From CAYSYY01 sp964576115 [NCBI: uncultured Gemmatimonadota bacterium] (GTDB taxonomy: Bacteria > Blakebacterota > Blakebacteria > Blakebacterales), in the NCBI GenBank assembly GCA_964576115.1, contig CAZNUA010000082.1:1423-11053 (forward strand): a stretch of 9,631 nt of DNA. The letters are read 5' to 3'. The position numbers and the translations under genes are program-made. Below are positions 1 to 5,982 of the stretch, piece after piece; within the stretch, counting starts at the first letter, position 1; every line of letters starts with the position of its first letter. The notes below the pieces were generated by a model. The model was not told where the DNA came from, searched no databases, and saw nothing but the letters and a program-made list of their open reading frames with translations.

Positions 1-521
1 TCGTCGAGCCGGCCATGGTCGACGCTCTGCTCGCCGAACTGACGGACAAACTCGACGCCCTGCCCGACGACCGGGGCCGGCCGATGGGCACCCACTGCCA
101 CCGGCCGCGCGACCTCTACCGGGCCGTGACCGGTATCCCGCCCGATCTGATGATCTACTTCGGCGATCTGGCCTGGCGCAGCATCGGCACCGTGGACCGG
201 CGCCTTCTGACCGGCACCCCGGCCTGGCGCAGTATCGGCACAGTGGACCGGCGCCTTCTGACCGACACCCCGACCCCCGGCACGCTGCGACCCGGCCGCA
301 TCACCGACGACATGCTCTACACCCCCGGCAACGACCTCGGCCCCGACGACGCCAACCACGACTGGGAGGGGATCGTCATCGCCGCGCAGGGCGAGTCGAT
401 CTTCGGGGGCTCAGACTCCGGACAGGAAGGACCTGAAGCGCGGGTTCTTTCACTGCCGAGAAATATCGAAGACGTTGCCGGGTGGGTGCTGACCCGGCTC
501 GGCGTCGGAGCCGATGTGTGA
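1..521 (+). CDS. AlkP-superfamily phosphohydrolase, C-terminal part (5' end outside window)
   Basis: The reading frame is open from base 3 and runs in from the left edge; the ATG at 15 is internal (preceded in frame by V-E-P-A), so the true start lies outside. The visible ~173 residues fit the C-terminal part of type I phosphodiesterase/nucleotide pyrophosphatase-like proteins of the alkaline phosphatase superfamily, metal-dependent hydrolases of phosphate esters. Signs are the segment IPPDLMIYFGDLAWRSIGTV (about positions 138-197) followed by NDLGPDDANHDWEG (about 327-368), whose Asp and His are likely metal ligands, and a final V-L-T-R-L-G-V helix that in relatives reads like DIAPTVLxLLG. 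The substrate cannot be inferred and the N-terminal nucleophile is not visible. The protein ends only four residues after LGV, shorter than usual for the family. A 17-residue segment is tandemly duplicated (separate entry). Family assignment is from recalled motifs; the substrate is unknown. Confidence 0.75.
   Translation, partial: VEPAMVDALLAELTDKLDALPDDRGRPMGTHCHRPRDLYRAVTGIPPDLMIYFGDLAWRSIGTVDRRLLTGTPAWRSIGTVDRRLLTDTPTPGTLRPGRITDDMLYTPGNDLGPDDANHDWEGIVIAAQGESIFGGSDSGQEGPEARVLSLPRNIEDVAGWVLTRLGVGADV
171..272 (+). repeat. In-frame 51-bp tandem duplication inside the AlkP-type gene
   Basis: Positions 171-221 and 222-272 are two adjacent 51-bp copies matching at 48 of 51 bases. They encode AWRSIGTVDRRLLTGTP and AWRSIGTVDRRLLTDTP. 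Two of the three differences are silent (AGC/AGT Ser, ACC/ACA Thr) and one changes Gly to Asp. The frame is kept. As I recall the family, only one WRS-I/V-GTV segment is expected, so this is probably a recent slippage or unequal-exchange duplication tolerated in a loop near the C-terminal metal site. Confidence 0.9.
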
Positions 522-525
522 GTTC

Positions 526-573
526 GCCACGACACCTGTACCCCGGTCCCCGAGTCAGAAAACAGTCGAGATG
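526..573 (-). pseudogene. Relic of a DUF4143-type ATPase C-terminus
   Basis: Read on the minus strand, 573 to 526 encodes HLDCFLTRGPGYRCRG. It aligns without gaps to HIDWFLAQGPGCSYRG near the C-terminus of the neighbouring intact ATPase (742 to 695): 9 of 16 residues and 35 of 48 bases match. Weaker similarity continues to about 594 (GACAG...GACTG on the minus strand) with a short deletion. No ATPase reading frame continues on either side, and the relic nearly abuts the stop of the phosphohydrolase gene. It sits just downstream of the intact gene on the same strand, so it is probably the tail of a lost tandem copy or of an older occupant of the locus. Chance similarity is unlikely but not excluded. 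Confidence 0.6.
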
Positions 574-604
574 CTCATTCCCTCTGTCGCATGATTGAGA
601 GGTG

Positions 605-1879
605 TTAAAACGACCACAGCATCGACAGCGGCAGGGCGATCCTGCCCTCACCGAACGACAACAGTTCTTCGCCGAGATAGACAACGAATCCGACCCCGCG
701 ATAACTGCACCCTGGTCCTTGAGCTAAAAACCAGTCGATATGGCGAAAGTCACGCCTGTCAACGTGGGTCGTGGCTTTGATCTCGATCAGTGCCAGCAGC
801 CGTCCCGGTGACTCGGCGATGATATCGATTTCATGGGGTGGCAACCGCCAGTGATAGAGGCGCCAGCGTTTCGAAAGGTGCGGTAGAGTTTTTTCCAGTT
901 CGCTGAAGACAAATGTCTCCAACAGGTGACCGAACGCCGTTGGATCGGCACCGAGATCGAAGCTTGATGAGTCTTCTCCCCTCAATGCTGTGACGCAGCC
1001 GGTATCCATGAAATGCAGCTTCGGGGCTTTGATTTCCCGCTTGGCTCCCGAGGATGTCCAGGCACCGAGCCGGTGTATGACTCCGAGACGTGAGAGAATA
1101 TCGAGATAGTCGTTCACCGTCTCTTTGCGCACACCGAGCGCCCGGCACAGATCGGCGACGTTGAGCTCCTGCGCCGTCCGTGCCGCCGTCTGGTCGATCA
1201 GACGTCGCAAAATATCCGGCTTTCGGATCGGGACCACAGGCGCCACATCGCGTTCGACGATCGTATCAAGGTAGTCTGCATAGCGCAGCATGCGGTCGGA
1301 ATCAGAGAGAGGGCGGATTTCCGGAAAACCGCCCCGCACCATCAGATCGATGACGTGTGACCGCTCAACAGGTACCGGCCGGGGAAGTGCGTCGAGGCAA
1401 TCGTCCGATTTCTCGGCGACCACATCAAGAAGGCGGCACGGCGAACTTTCCGCGATCTCCGCCGTGCTGAGGGGCCGCAATGTCAGGGTCACGACCCGCC
1501 CGGCCAGCGAGTCATAGGCTTCACCGGCGGTAAAGACGTTCGATGAACCGGTGAGCAGGTACTGGCCGAAACGCCTGTTGGAGTCGACGATCCGTTTCAG
1601 TGCCAGAGTGATTGCCGGCACGCGCTGGACCTCGTCGATAACGATCGGTCGGCCGGTCTCTTCGGATTCCTCAGAGAGAAGGTGAAGCTGACCGTAAGGA
1701 TCCGCTTCGATTGCAGCCCGAACGGCGTCATCATCGAGGGTGAAGTACCTGGTTGATGCAATCAGATCCCTGACAAGCGTTGTCTTGCCGGACTGTCGGG
1801 GCCCGACGATGTTGACGACTCTGCTCATACCGAGAGCGTGTTCAACCCTCGAGGCCAGATGCCGGGGAATGATTGTCAT
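605..1879 (-). CDS. AAA+ ATPase with DUF4143-type C-terminal region
   Basis: This 424-residue protein belongs to the widespread family of ATP-binding proteins with an N-terminal AAA domain and C-terminal DUF4143. Visible motifs: Walker A GPRQSGKT (26-33), Walker B IVIDEVQ (79-85), sensor-like YLLTGSSN (107-114) and SLAGR (124-128). A helix-turn-helix-like stretch follows (LCRALGVRKETVNDYLDILSRLGV), then the family signature KAPKLHFMDTG. The C-terminus has a PD-(D/E)xK-like pattern: E..HEID (349-352) and EIK (366-368) on predicted strands, suggesting a nuclease-like fold. The role of the family is not settled; many copies occur in accessory DNA. An ATG at 1904-1906 would add nine residues, but the ATG at 1877-1879 is chosen because it has AGGAG six bases upstream, whereas the first has none at proper spacing. 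It is divergent from the pRiA4b-like gene, with a 23-bp repeat array between them. No convincing terminator follows the stop. Confidence 0.88.
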   Translation of the reverse strand: MTIIPRHLASRVEHALGMSRVVNIVGPRQSGKTTLVRDLIASTRYFTLDDDAVRAAIEADPYGQLHLLSEESEETGRPIVIDEVQRVPAITLALKRIVDSNRRFGQYLLTGSSNVFTAGEAYDSLAGRVVTLTLRPLSTAEIAESSPCRLLDVVAEKSDDCLDALPRPVPVERSHVIDLMVRGGFPEIRPLSDSDRMLRYADYLDTIVERDVAPVVPIRKPDILRRLIDQTAARTAQELNVADLCRALGVRKETVNDYLDILSRLGVIHRLGAWTSSGAKREIKAPKLHFMDTGCVTALRGEDSSSFDLGADPTAFGHLLETFVFSELEKTLPHLSKRWRLYHWRLPPHEIDIIAESPGRLLALIEIKATTHVDRRDFRHIDWFLAQGPGCSYRGVGFVVYLGEELLSFGEGRIALPLSMLWSF

Positions 1880-1915
1880 CCGGTACTCCTGAGGTGTCTG
1901 CTGCATCCTTTTTAC

Positions 1916-2030
1916 GCAAAAAGGCTATTACAGCATATGAAATAAGGCTATTATAATCAATGCAAAAAGGCTATTATACTCAAAGTAGCAAGGCTATTAC
2001 ATCTTATGCAAAAAGGCTATTACACATCCG
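1916..2030. repeat. Five 23-bp tandem direct repeats in the divergent promoter region
   Basis: Five units start at 1916, 1939, 1962, 1985 and 2008, all exactly 23 bp long. The core AAGGCTATTA occurs at 1921, 1944, 1967, 1990 and 2013 without a mismatch. The left flank is usually GCAAA; about eight bases after the core vary. The array is AT-rich in an otherwise GC-rich window. It lies 37 bases upstream of the ATPase start and 75 bases upstream of the pRiA4b-like gene. On the minus strand, units 2 and 3 contain TATAAT (1950-1955 and 1973-1978), so the array may hold the ATPase promoter as well as repeated regulator sites. It is too short and too regular, with spacers too small, for CRISPR. It resembles iterons in form, but no replication gene is near. 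Confidence 0.93.
1950..1978 (-). promoter_or_regulatory. Candidate -10 elements for the ATPase gene
   Basis: On the minus strand, perfect TATAAT hexamers occur at 1950-1955 and 1973-1978, within repeat units 2 and 3. They lie 70-100 bases upstream of the ATPase start and are 17 bases apart. No good -35 hexamer sits at standard spacing, so promoter use is only possible. If active, the repeats would overlap the polymerase site and also fall partly within the leader RNA. Confidence 0.35.
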
Positions 2031-2038
2031 CTTCATCT

Positions 2039-2056
2039 CTGCATCGCACGATGCAG
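2039..2056. promoter_or_regulatory. 18-bp inverted repeat, possible operator
   Basis: CTGCATCG and CGATGCAG form a perfect 8-bp inverted repeat separated by CA, between the 23-bp array and the start of the pRiA4b-like gene at 2105. Its place in a divergent promoter region suggests a repressor site; its tight two-base centre makes an RNA hairpin less favourable. The regulator is unknown. Confidence 0.4.
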
Positions 2057-2104
2057 TGAATTCTTCGTTGTGCAACGGTGCGATGATCAATAGCCTTCAC
2101 ATCT

Positions 2105-3805
2105 ATGTCGCGACGTCCCCGTAAATCTCCTCTCGGCCCCGCCCGGGGCATCGTCAAACCCCGAACCCGCAAACCCGCCGGTTGGGGCCGCTCGGATGGC
2201 TCGGGCGGATACGCCATCCGGCTTACTCTCGCGGGCACGGATCCCCCCGTCTGGCGGCTCCTGGAGGTTCCCGATGTCCTGAGCCTCCATCTCTTCCACC
2301 TGGCCATCCAGATTGTCATGCCGTGGGAGAATCGCCACCTGTATGAGTATCTCATCGGGGGAGAGCGCTGGGGTATCGTCGGTCCGGCCGGCTACTGGCC
2401 CGCAATGGGTGTGCGCGATGCACGGCATGCAACACTGGCGGATGTCCTGCCCGGAGTGGGATTCACTTTCCGATACATGTACGACTGGGGCGACATGTGG
2501 GAGCATGAACTGACGGTGGAGAAGGTACTGCCCCCCGGCAAGAGTCTGATACGACCGCGCTGTACGGATGGCGAGGGCGCCGCACCGCCCGAAGACTGCG
2601 GCGGTACCGACGGATTCTACGAGATGCTGGCCATTCTAGAGGATCCTGCGCACCCCGACCATGCCCGGAACAAGCTGTGGCTGGGCGGCGATTTCGATCC
2701 CGACCTGTTCAATACCCTCGTCGCGGACCAGCTCCTGCGCCATCTGCCCGAGCCTGAACAGTGGGAGCCCGCCTCACAAAATCCGGCTGAATTCTTCAAC
2801 TACTTCATCCATCGGGCTATTGAAGAAGAGAAGCCTGTCCTGAGCCGCAAGCGGGACTTTGAGCAATTCATGAAAGTGCAGGAACACCGTTTCGAGGAAC
2901 TGGCCGATCCTGATTACGGCGGACTCAGCTCCAGACAGTACAACCTGCTGATAAATGACGAATGGGATCGCCCGGAATCGGCCATGATATTCGATCGTTC
3001 CCTGCCGGCCGAAGAATTGTCAGGGATAACGGCCTTCGAGCATTCACACGGGTTCCTCGCATCGATCGACGCCAGAGGAGGGTGCATTCCCATCCAGGAA
3101 GGCGGTATCCCCGAACCCGCCTTCGTCACAGAACTCCTCTCGCGACGGGAGTGGTCGCAGTGGCTTCCCGACGATTGGGAACCTCCTGCGGCAGACGAAA
3201 GCGGTGACACGACCCATCCCGTCGATGAACTGGGCCGCCTGCTCAAAGAGCGTTCCCTGCTTCGTATCAACCGGGGACGAATGTGTCTTACGAAACAGGG
3301 CCGGCGAATGCTCGCTCCCGAGCACGCGGGCGACTTGTTGGCCGAGATGTTCCTGGCTCTCTTCGCTCTCTCTCCGGACGCAGCGGCACGCTCAGGTAAC
3401 CTGGACACCTCCGTGCGGAAGGCGGCGGCCTTCGCGCTCTGGCGGTTCTCCGTTCTCCCCTGTGAATGGTACGATCTGCCGACACTGGCCGTGGAACTGC
3501 TTCCGGCGACCATCACCGAAAGGATCGCCGCTGCCTGGGAATATGCAACCAGCAAGTACGCCGAGGAGGTCGAGGCGATTCCGGGATTATCTCCGGAATT
3601 GTCTCCCCGGTCGGCGATCATGATCACTCTGGATAACCTCTTACTTTGTCCCCTGTACGATTTCGGTCTGCTGGAACGCAGGGGAGAAAGACAGGGCAGC
3701 GTTACCCGACGCTACGATCACCGCCGCTCGCCCCTGCTGGAACGATTCATCCACTTCGAGGGACTGCCCACCGAGCCTTTCCTTATGACCGAATGGTTAT
3801 CATAA
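2105..3805 (+). CDS. Plasmid pRiA4b ORF-3-like family protein (long form)
   Basis: The 566-residue product has a basic N-terminal tail (1-33), then a PRiA4_ORF3-type domain at about 35-210. Recognisable pieces are YAIRLTLAGTDPPVWRLLEVP, YDWGDMWEHELTVEK (126-140), RC..G...PPEDCGG (152-167) and LGGDFDPDLFN (193-203). The remaining ~350 residues form a C-terminal region that I know only as part of the longer members; it includes HGFLASIDARGGCIPI and a later helical stretch with LTKQGRRML, which looks like the wing of a winged-helix fold. The family was named from an ORF on an Agrobacterium Ri plasmid, occurs widely in bacteria and has no established biochemical role. The ATG at 2105 is the first after an in-frame stop at 2084-2086 but has no Shine-Dalgarno sequence, so it may be translated from a short or leaderless transcript. 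hicBA follows on the same strand after 36 bases. Confidence 0.8.
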   Translation: MSRRPRKSPLGPARGIVKPRTRKPAGWGRSDGSGGYAIRLTLAGTDPPVWRLLEVPDVLSLHLFHLAIQIVMPWENRHLYEYLIGGERWGIVGPAGYWPAMGVRDARHATLADVLPGVGFTFRYMYDWGDMWEHELTVEKVLPPGKSLIRPRCTDGEGAAPPEDCGGTDGFYEMLAILEDPAHPDHARNKLWLGGDFDPDLFNTLVADQLLRHLPEPEQWEPASQNPAEFFNYFIHRAIEEEKPVLSRKRDFEQFMKVQEHRFEELADPDYGGLSSRQYNLLINDEWDRPESAMIFDRSLPAEELSGITAFEHSHGFLASIDARGGCIPIQEGGIPEPAFVTELLSRREWSQWLPDDWEPPAADESGDTTHPVDELGRLLKERSLLRINRGRMCLTKQGRRMLAPEHAGDLLAEMFLALFALSPDAAARSGNLDTSVRKAAAFALWRFSVLPCEWYDLPTLAVELLPATITERIAAAWEYATSKYAEEVEAIPGLSPELSPRSAIMITLDNLLLCPLYDFGLLERRGERQGSVTRRYDHRRSPLLERFIHFEGLPTEPFLMTEWLS

Positions 3806-3819
3806 TACGAAACATGATA
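3798..3819 (+). promoter_or_regulatory. Candidate hicBA promoter/operator (inverted repeat)
   Basis: TATCAT (3798-3803) and ATGATA (3814-3819) form a perfect inverted repeat with a 10-base spacer, overlapping the stop codon of the upstream gene. A -10-like CATAAT (3801-3806) lies inside it, about 36 bases before the hicB start; the -35 is poor. HicAB systems are generally autoregulated, so an operator here would fit, but this short HicB shows no DNA-binding domain. Confidence 0.4.
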
Positions 3820-3841
3820 GGTGGTTGCTGAAGGAGGTCGC

Positions 3842-4048
3842 ATGCGGAAGTTCACCGCTGTCGTTGAGCGAGATCCAGACACGGGTCTTCTTGTTGGTTA
3901 CGTACCGGGATTTCCCGGCGCACATACACAGGGCGAAACACTAGATGAACTTCAGGCCAATCTGAAAGAGGTAATCGAGCTTCTGCTTGAAGACGGGGAG
4001 CCGGAACTGGAAGCTGAGTTCATCGGAATTCAGACCATTACGACCTAA
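3842..4048 (+). CDS. hicB: HicB-type antitoxin, short form
   Basis: The 68-residue product matches the HicB/UPF0150 fold: RKFTAVVERDPDTGLLVGYV, then PGFPGAHTQGETLDELQANL and KEVIELLLEDG. This is the beta-alpha partial RNase H-like domain that binds and blocks HicA. The ATG at 3842 is chosen because AAGGAGG (3831-3837) stands four bases upstream; an earlier in-frame ATG at 3821 would put the Shine-Dalgarno inside the gene. The usual C-terminal helix-turn-helix or ribbon-helix-helix domain of longer HicB proteins is absent. The stop is three bases before the toxin gene, as expected for a co-transcribed, translationally coupled pair with the antitoxin first. Confidence 0.88.
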   Translation: MRKFTAVVERDPDTGLLVGYVPGFPGAHTQGETLDELQANLKEVIELLLEDGEPELEAEFIGIQTITT

Positions 4049-4051
4049 CAG

Positions 4052-4276
4052 ATGTCGCGGCTTCCTGTATTGAGTCCCCGTGAGGTAACGGCGATTTTAT
4101 CTGCACTCGGATTTCAAGAGGTCAGGCAGAAGGGATCCCATAAGCAGTTTCGGCATATTGACGGTCGCCGTACTACCGTTCCATTTCATCCCGGACGTGA
4201 CATTTCGCCCAGCCTCCTTCGCAAAATCTGTAAAGACATCGACGTCCTCCCCGACGACTTTATCCGTCACCGTTAA
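4052..4276 (+). CDS. hicA: HicA-type mRNA interferase toxin
   Basis: The 74-residue product has the HicA (YcfA-like) double-stranded-RNA-binding-like fold: SPREVTAILSALGFQEVRQK, then the catalytic GSH motif (28-30, His30) and KQFRHIDGRRTTVPFHPGRD, and the terminal helix LLRKICKDIDV. In characterised HicA proteins this His is needed for translation-independent mRNA cleavage, which HicB neutralises. All expected elements are present, so the toxin looks intact. No Shine-Dalgarno precedes the ATG at 4052; translation probably depends on coupling to hicB. The gene converges on the XPB-like helicase with 25 bases between the two stops. Confidence 0.9.
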   Translation: MSRLPVLSPREVTAILSALGFQEVRQKGSHKQFRHIDGRRTTVPFHPGRDISPSLLRKICKDIDVLPDDFIRHR

Positions 4277-4277
4277 G

Positions 4278-4294
4278 CGAACGCACACCGTTCG
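4278..4294. terminator. Small hairpin between convergent genes
   Basis: CGAACG and CGTTCG pair around a five-base loop in the 25-base gap between the hicA and helicase stops. A six-pair stem in a convergent gap could act as a weak two-way terminator, but neither side has a T-run, so factor-independent termination is uncertain. Confidence 0.35.
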
Positions 4295-4301
4295 GCTACG
4301 A

Positions 4302-5978
4302 TCAGGCTCGGGGCAGATCCACGATCTCGTACGAATACCCCTGCTCGGTGAGAAAGAGCTTGCGCCGGTGGGCGAACACTTCTTCGCGGGTGTCGCGCGA
4401 AACCAGGGTGAAAAAGTGCGCCCCGCGGCCGTCTCGTTTCGGTCTCAGGATGCGGCCGAGGCGTTGCGCTTCTTCCTGGCGCGAGCCGAAGGTACCCGAG
4501 ACCTGGATCATCACATCGGCATCGGGCAGATCGAGGGCGAAGTTGCCCACCTTCGAGAGCACGATGCAGCGCAGATCCCCCTGCCGGAACCGTTCGTAGA
4601 TCGTCTCCCGCTCCCCCGGTGCGGTCTTTCCCGTCACGAGCGGCGCCGAGATCTGTTTCGCAATCATTGCGACCTGTGACAGATACCCGCCGATAACCAG
4701 AATACGCCCCTCGGCGTGCCGGTCGAGCAGGTCTTGCAGAACCTCCAGCTTGGCCGGATTCTCGGCCGCAATCCGGAACCGGGCCCGGCGCTGGGCCAGG
4801 GCGTACTCCATGCGGCGCTCCTCGCCCATCGGCACGCGTATCTCGACACAGGATGCGGCTGCGATCCAGGCCTGGCGTTCGAGATCCTTCCAGGGCACAT
4901 CGAAGCGCTTGGGACCGATCAGCGCGAACACATCGCCTTCGCGGCCGTCTTCGCGCACGAGCGTCGCAGTGAGGCCCAGTCGCCGCCGGGCCTGCAGTTC
5001 GGCCGTCACCCTGAAGACCGGCGCCGGCAGCAGGTGCACTTCATCGTAGATGATGAGGCCCCACGAGCGGGCCCGGAACAGCTCCAGATGCGGGAAGTCG
5101 TCCCGGCGATCGGCCCGCCAGGTCATGACCTGATAGGTGGTCAGGGTGACCGGGCCGGTGTCTTTGCGCTCGCCGGTGTACTCGGCGATATCGTCCGGCC
5201 CCAGGGTGGTCTTGTCGAGCAGTTCGCGGCGCCACTGCTTGACCGCCGTCAGGCTGGTGGCCAGCACCAGGGTCGTCTGCCCCACCATCTCCATCGCCGC
5301 CAGCCCGACGATGGTCTTGCCCGCCCCGCACGGCAGAATAATGACCCCGCTGCCGCCGCGCGTCGAGCCGGCCAGGTAAAAAGCCTCGGCGGCCTGGCGC
5401 TGGTAGTCGCGAACCGCGAACGTGCGACCCGAAACGGTGTGCTCGCGCAGCGAGAAGTCCAGGGGTTCGCCGGCCACGTAGCCGGCCAGATCTTCGGCCG
5501 GGTAGCCGGCTACGACCAGGGCCTGTTTGAGCGCCCCGCGCTCAGCCGGTGAAACTCTGAAAGTCCGCTCATCGATGCGGTCGGTCAGCCGGGGTCCGGC
5601 GTGACGGTCGCGGAACAGAAGCTCGGCGGTGGCAGGGTCACGGCAGGTACAGCGCAACTCGTCGCCGTCGCGTTCCAGAACCACGCGCCCGTAGCGGGCG
5701 GCCAGTTCCACGATTTCCCGCTCCACGTTCTCCGGTATGTCATAGCGCGCGTTTGCGCGCAGGGCCGCCACCATCTCTTCGGCACTCATGCCGGCCGCCC
5801 GCGCGTTCCAGATCGACAGCGGCGTGAGGCGGTAGGTATGGACGTGCTCGGGACTCTTGACGAGTTCGGCAAAGGGCGCCAGGGCGGCCCGCGCCGGCCC
5901 GGCCCGCGGTGCGTGCACGTCCAGGAGCACACTCCCGTCACTCTGGACCACGAGCGCGTTGTCAGTCACGGAACTCAT
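4302..5978 (-). CDS. XPB/ERCC3-like superfamily 2 DNA helicase
   Basis: The 558-residue protein is a bacterial XPB-type 3'-5' DNA helicase. The N-terminal region (about 5-165) resembles the XPB/Ssl2 N-terminal domain (ALVVQSDGSVLLDV, SPEHVHTYRLTPLSIWNARAAG). The helicase core follows: LPCGAGKT (Walker A, 215-222), IIYDEVH (DEVH box, 309-315), LTAT (336-339), the XPB-specific RED motif (342-344), QEEAQRLGRILRPK (motif VI, 501-514). In eukaryotes and archaea XPB opens DNA for repair and transcription initiation; the bacterial role is less clear, probably DNA repair. A TTG at 6006-6008 would add ten residues, but the ATG at 5976-5978 is chosen: it lies four bases after the partner's stop and gives the start expected for bacterial XPB proteins. 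It lacks a Shine-Dalgarno sequence, consistent with coupling. No archaeal-type Bax1 nuclease gene is visible; the neighbour is the helicase-associated protein. Confidence 0.93.
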   Translation of the reverse strand: MSSVTDNALVVQSDGSVLLDVHAPRAGPARAALAPFAELVKSPEHVHTYRLTPLSIWNARAAGMSAEEMVAALRANARYDIPENVEREIVELAARYGRVVLERDGDELRCTCRDPATAELLFRDRHAGPRLTDRIDERTFRVSPAERGALKQALVVAGYPAEDLAGYVAGEPLDFSLREHTVSGRTFAVRDYQRQAAEAFYLAGSTRGGSGVIILPCGAGKTIVGLAAMEMVGQTTLVLATSLTAVKQWRRELLDKTTLGPDDIAEYTGERKDTGPVTLTTYQVMTWRADRRDDFPHLELFRARSWGLIIYDEVHLLPAPVFRVTAELQARRRLGLTATLVREDGREGDVFALIGPKRFDVPWKDLERQAWIAAASCVEIRVPMGEERRMEYALAQRRARFRIAAENPAKLEVLQDLLDRHAEGRILVIGGYLSQVAMIAKQISAPLVTGKTAPGERETIYERFRQGDLRCIVLSKVGNFALDLPDADVMIQVSGTFGSRQEEAQRLGRILRPKRDGRGAHFFTLVSRDTREEVFAHRRKLFLTEQGYSYEIVDLPRA

Positions 5979-5982
5979 CAGG

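Noticed and set aside
1880-1906. Nine-residue N-terminal extension of the ATPase from ATG 1904-1906
   Set aside because: AAAAAGG touches that ATG with no spacing, whereas AGGAG sits six bases before ATG 1877-1879.
1916-2030. CRISPR array or plasmid-type replication origin at the 23-bp repeats
   Set aside because: The variable stretches are only about eight bases and there are no cas genes. No replication initiator gene is next to it, so an iteron origin is unsupported.
4716-5552. Plus-strand open frame of 278 codons
   Set aside because: It is antisense to the helicase core, where the conserved motifs are clearly on the minus strand.
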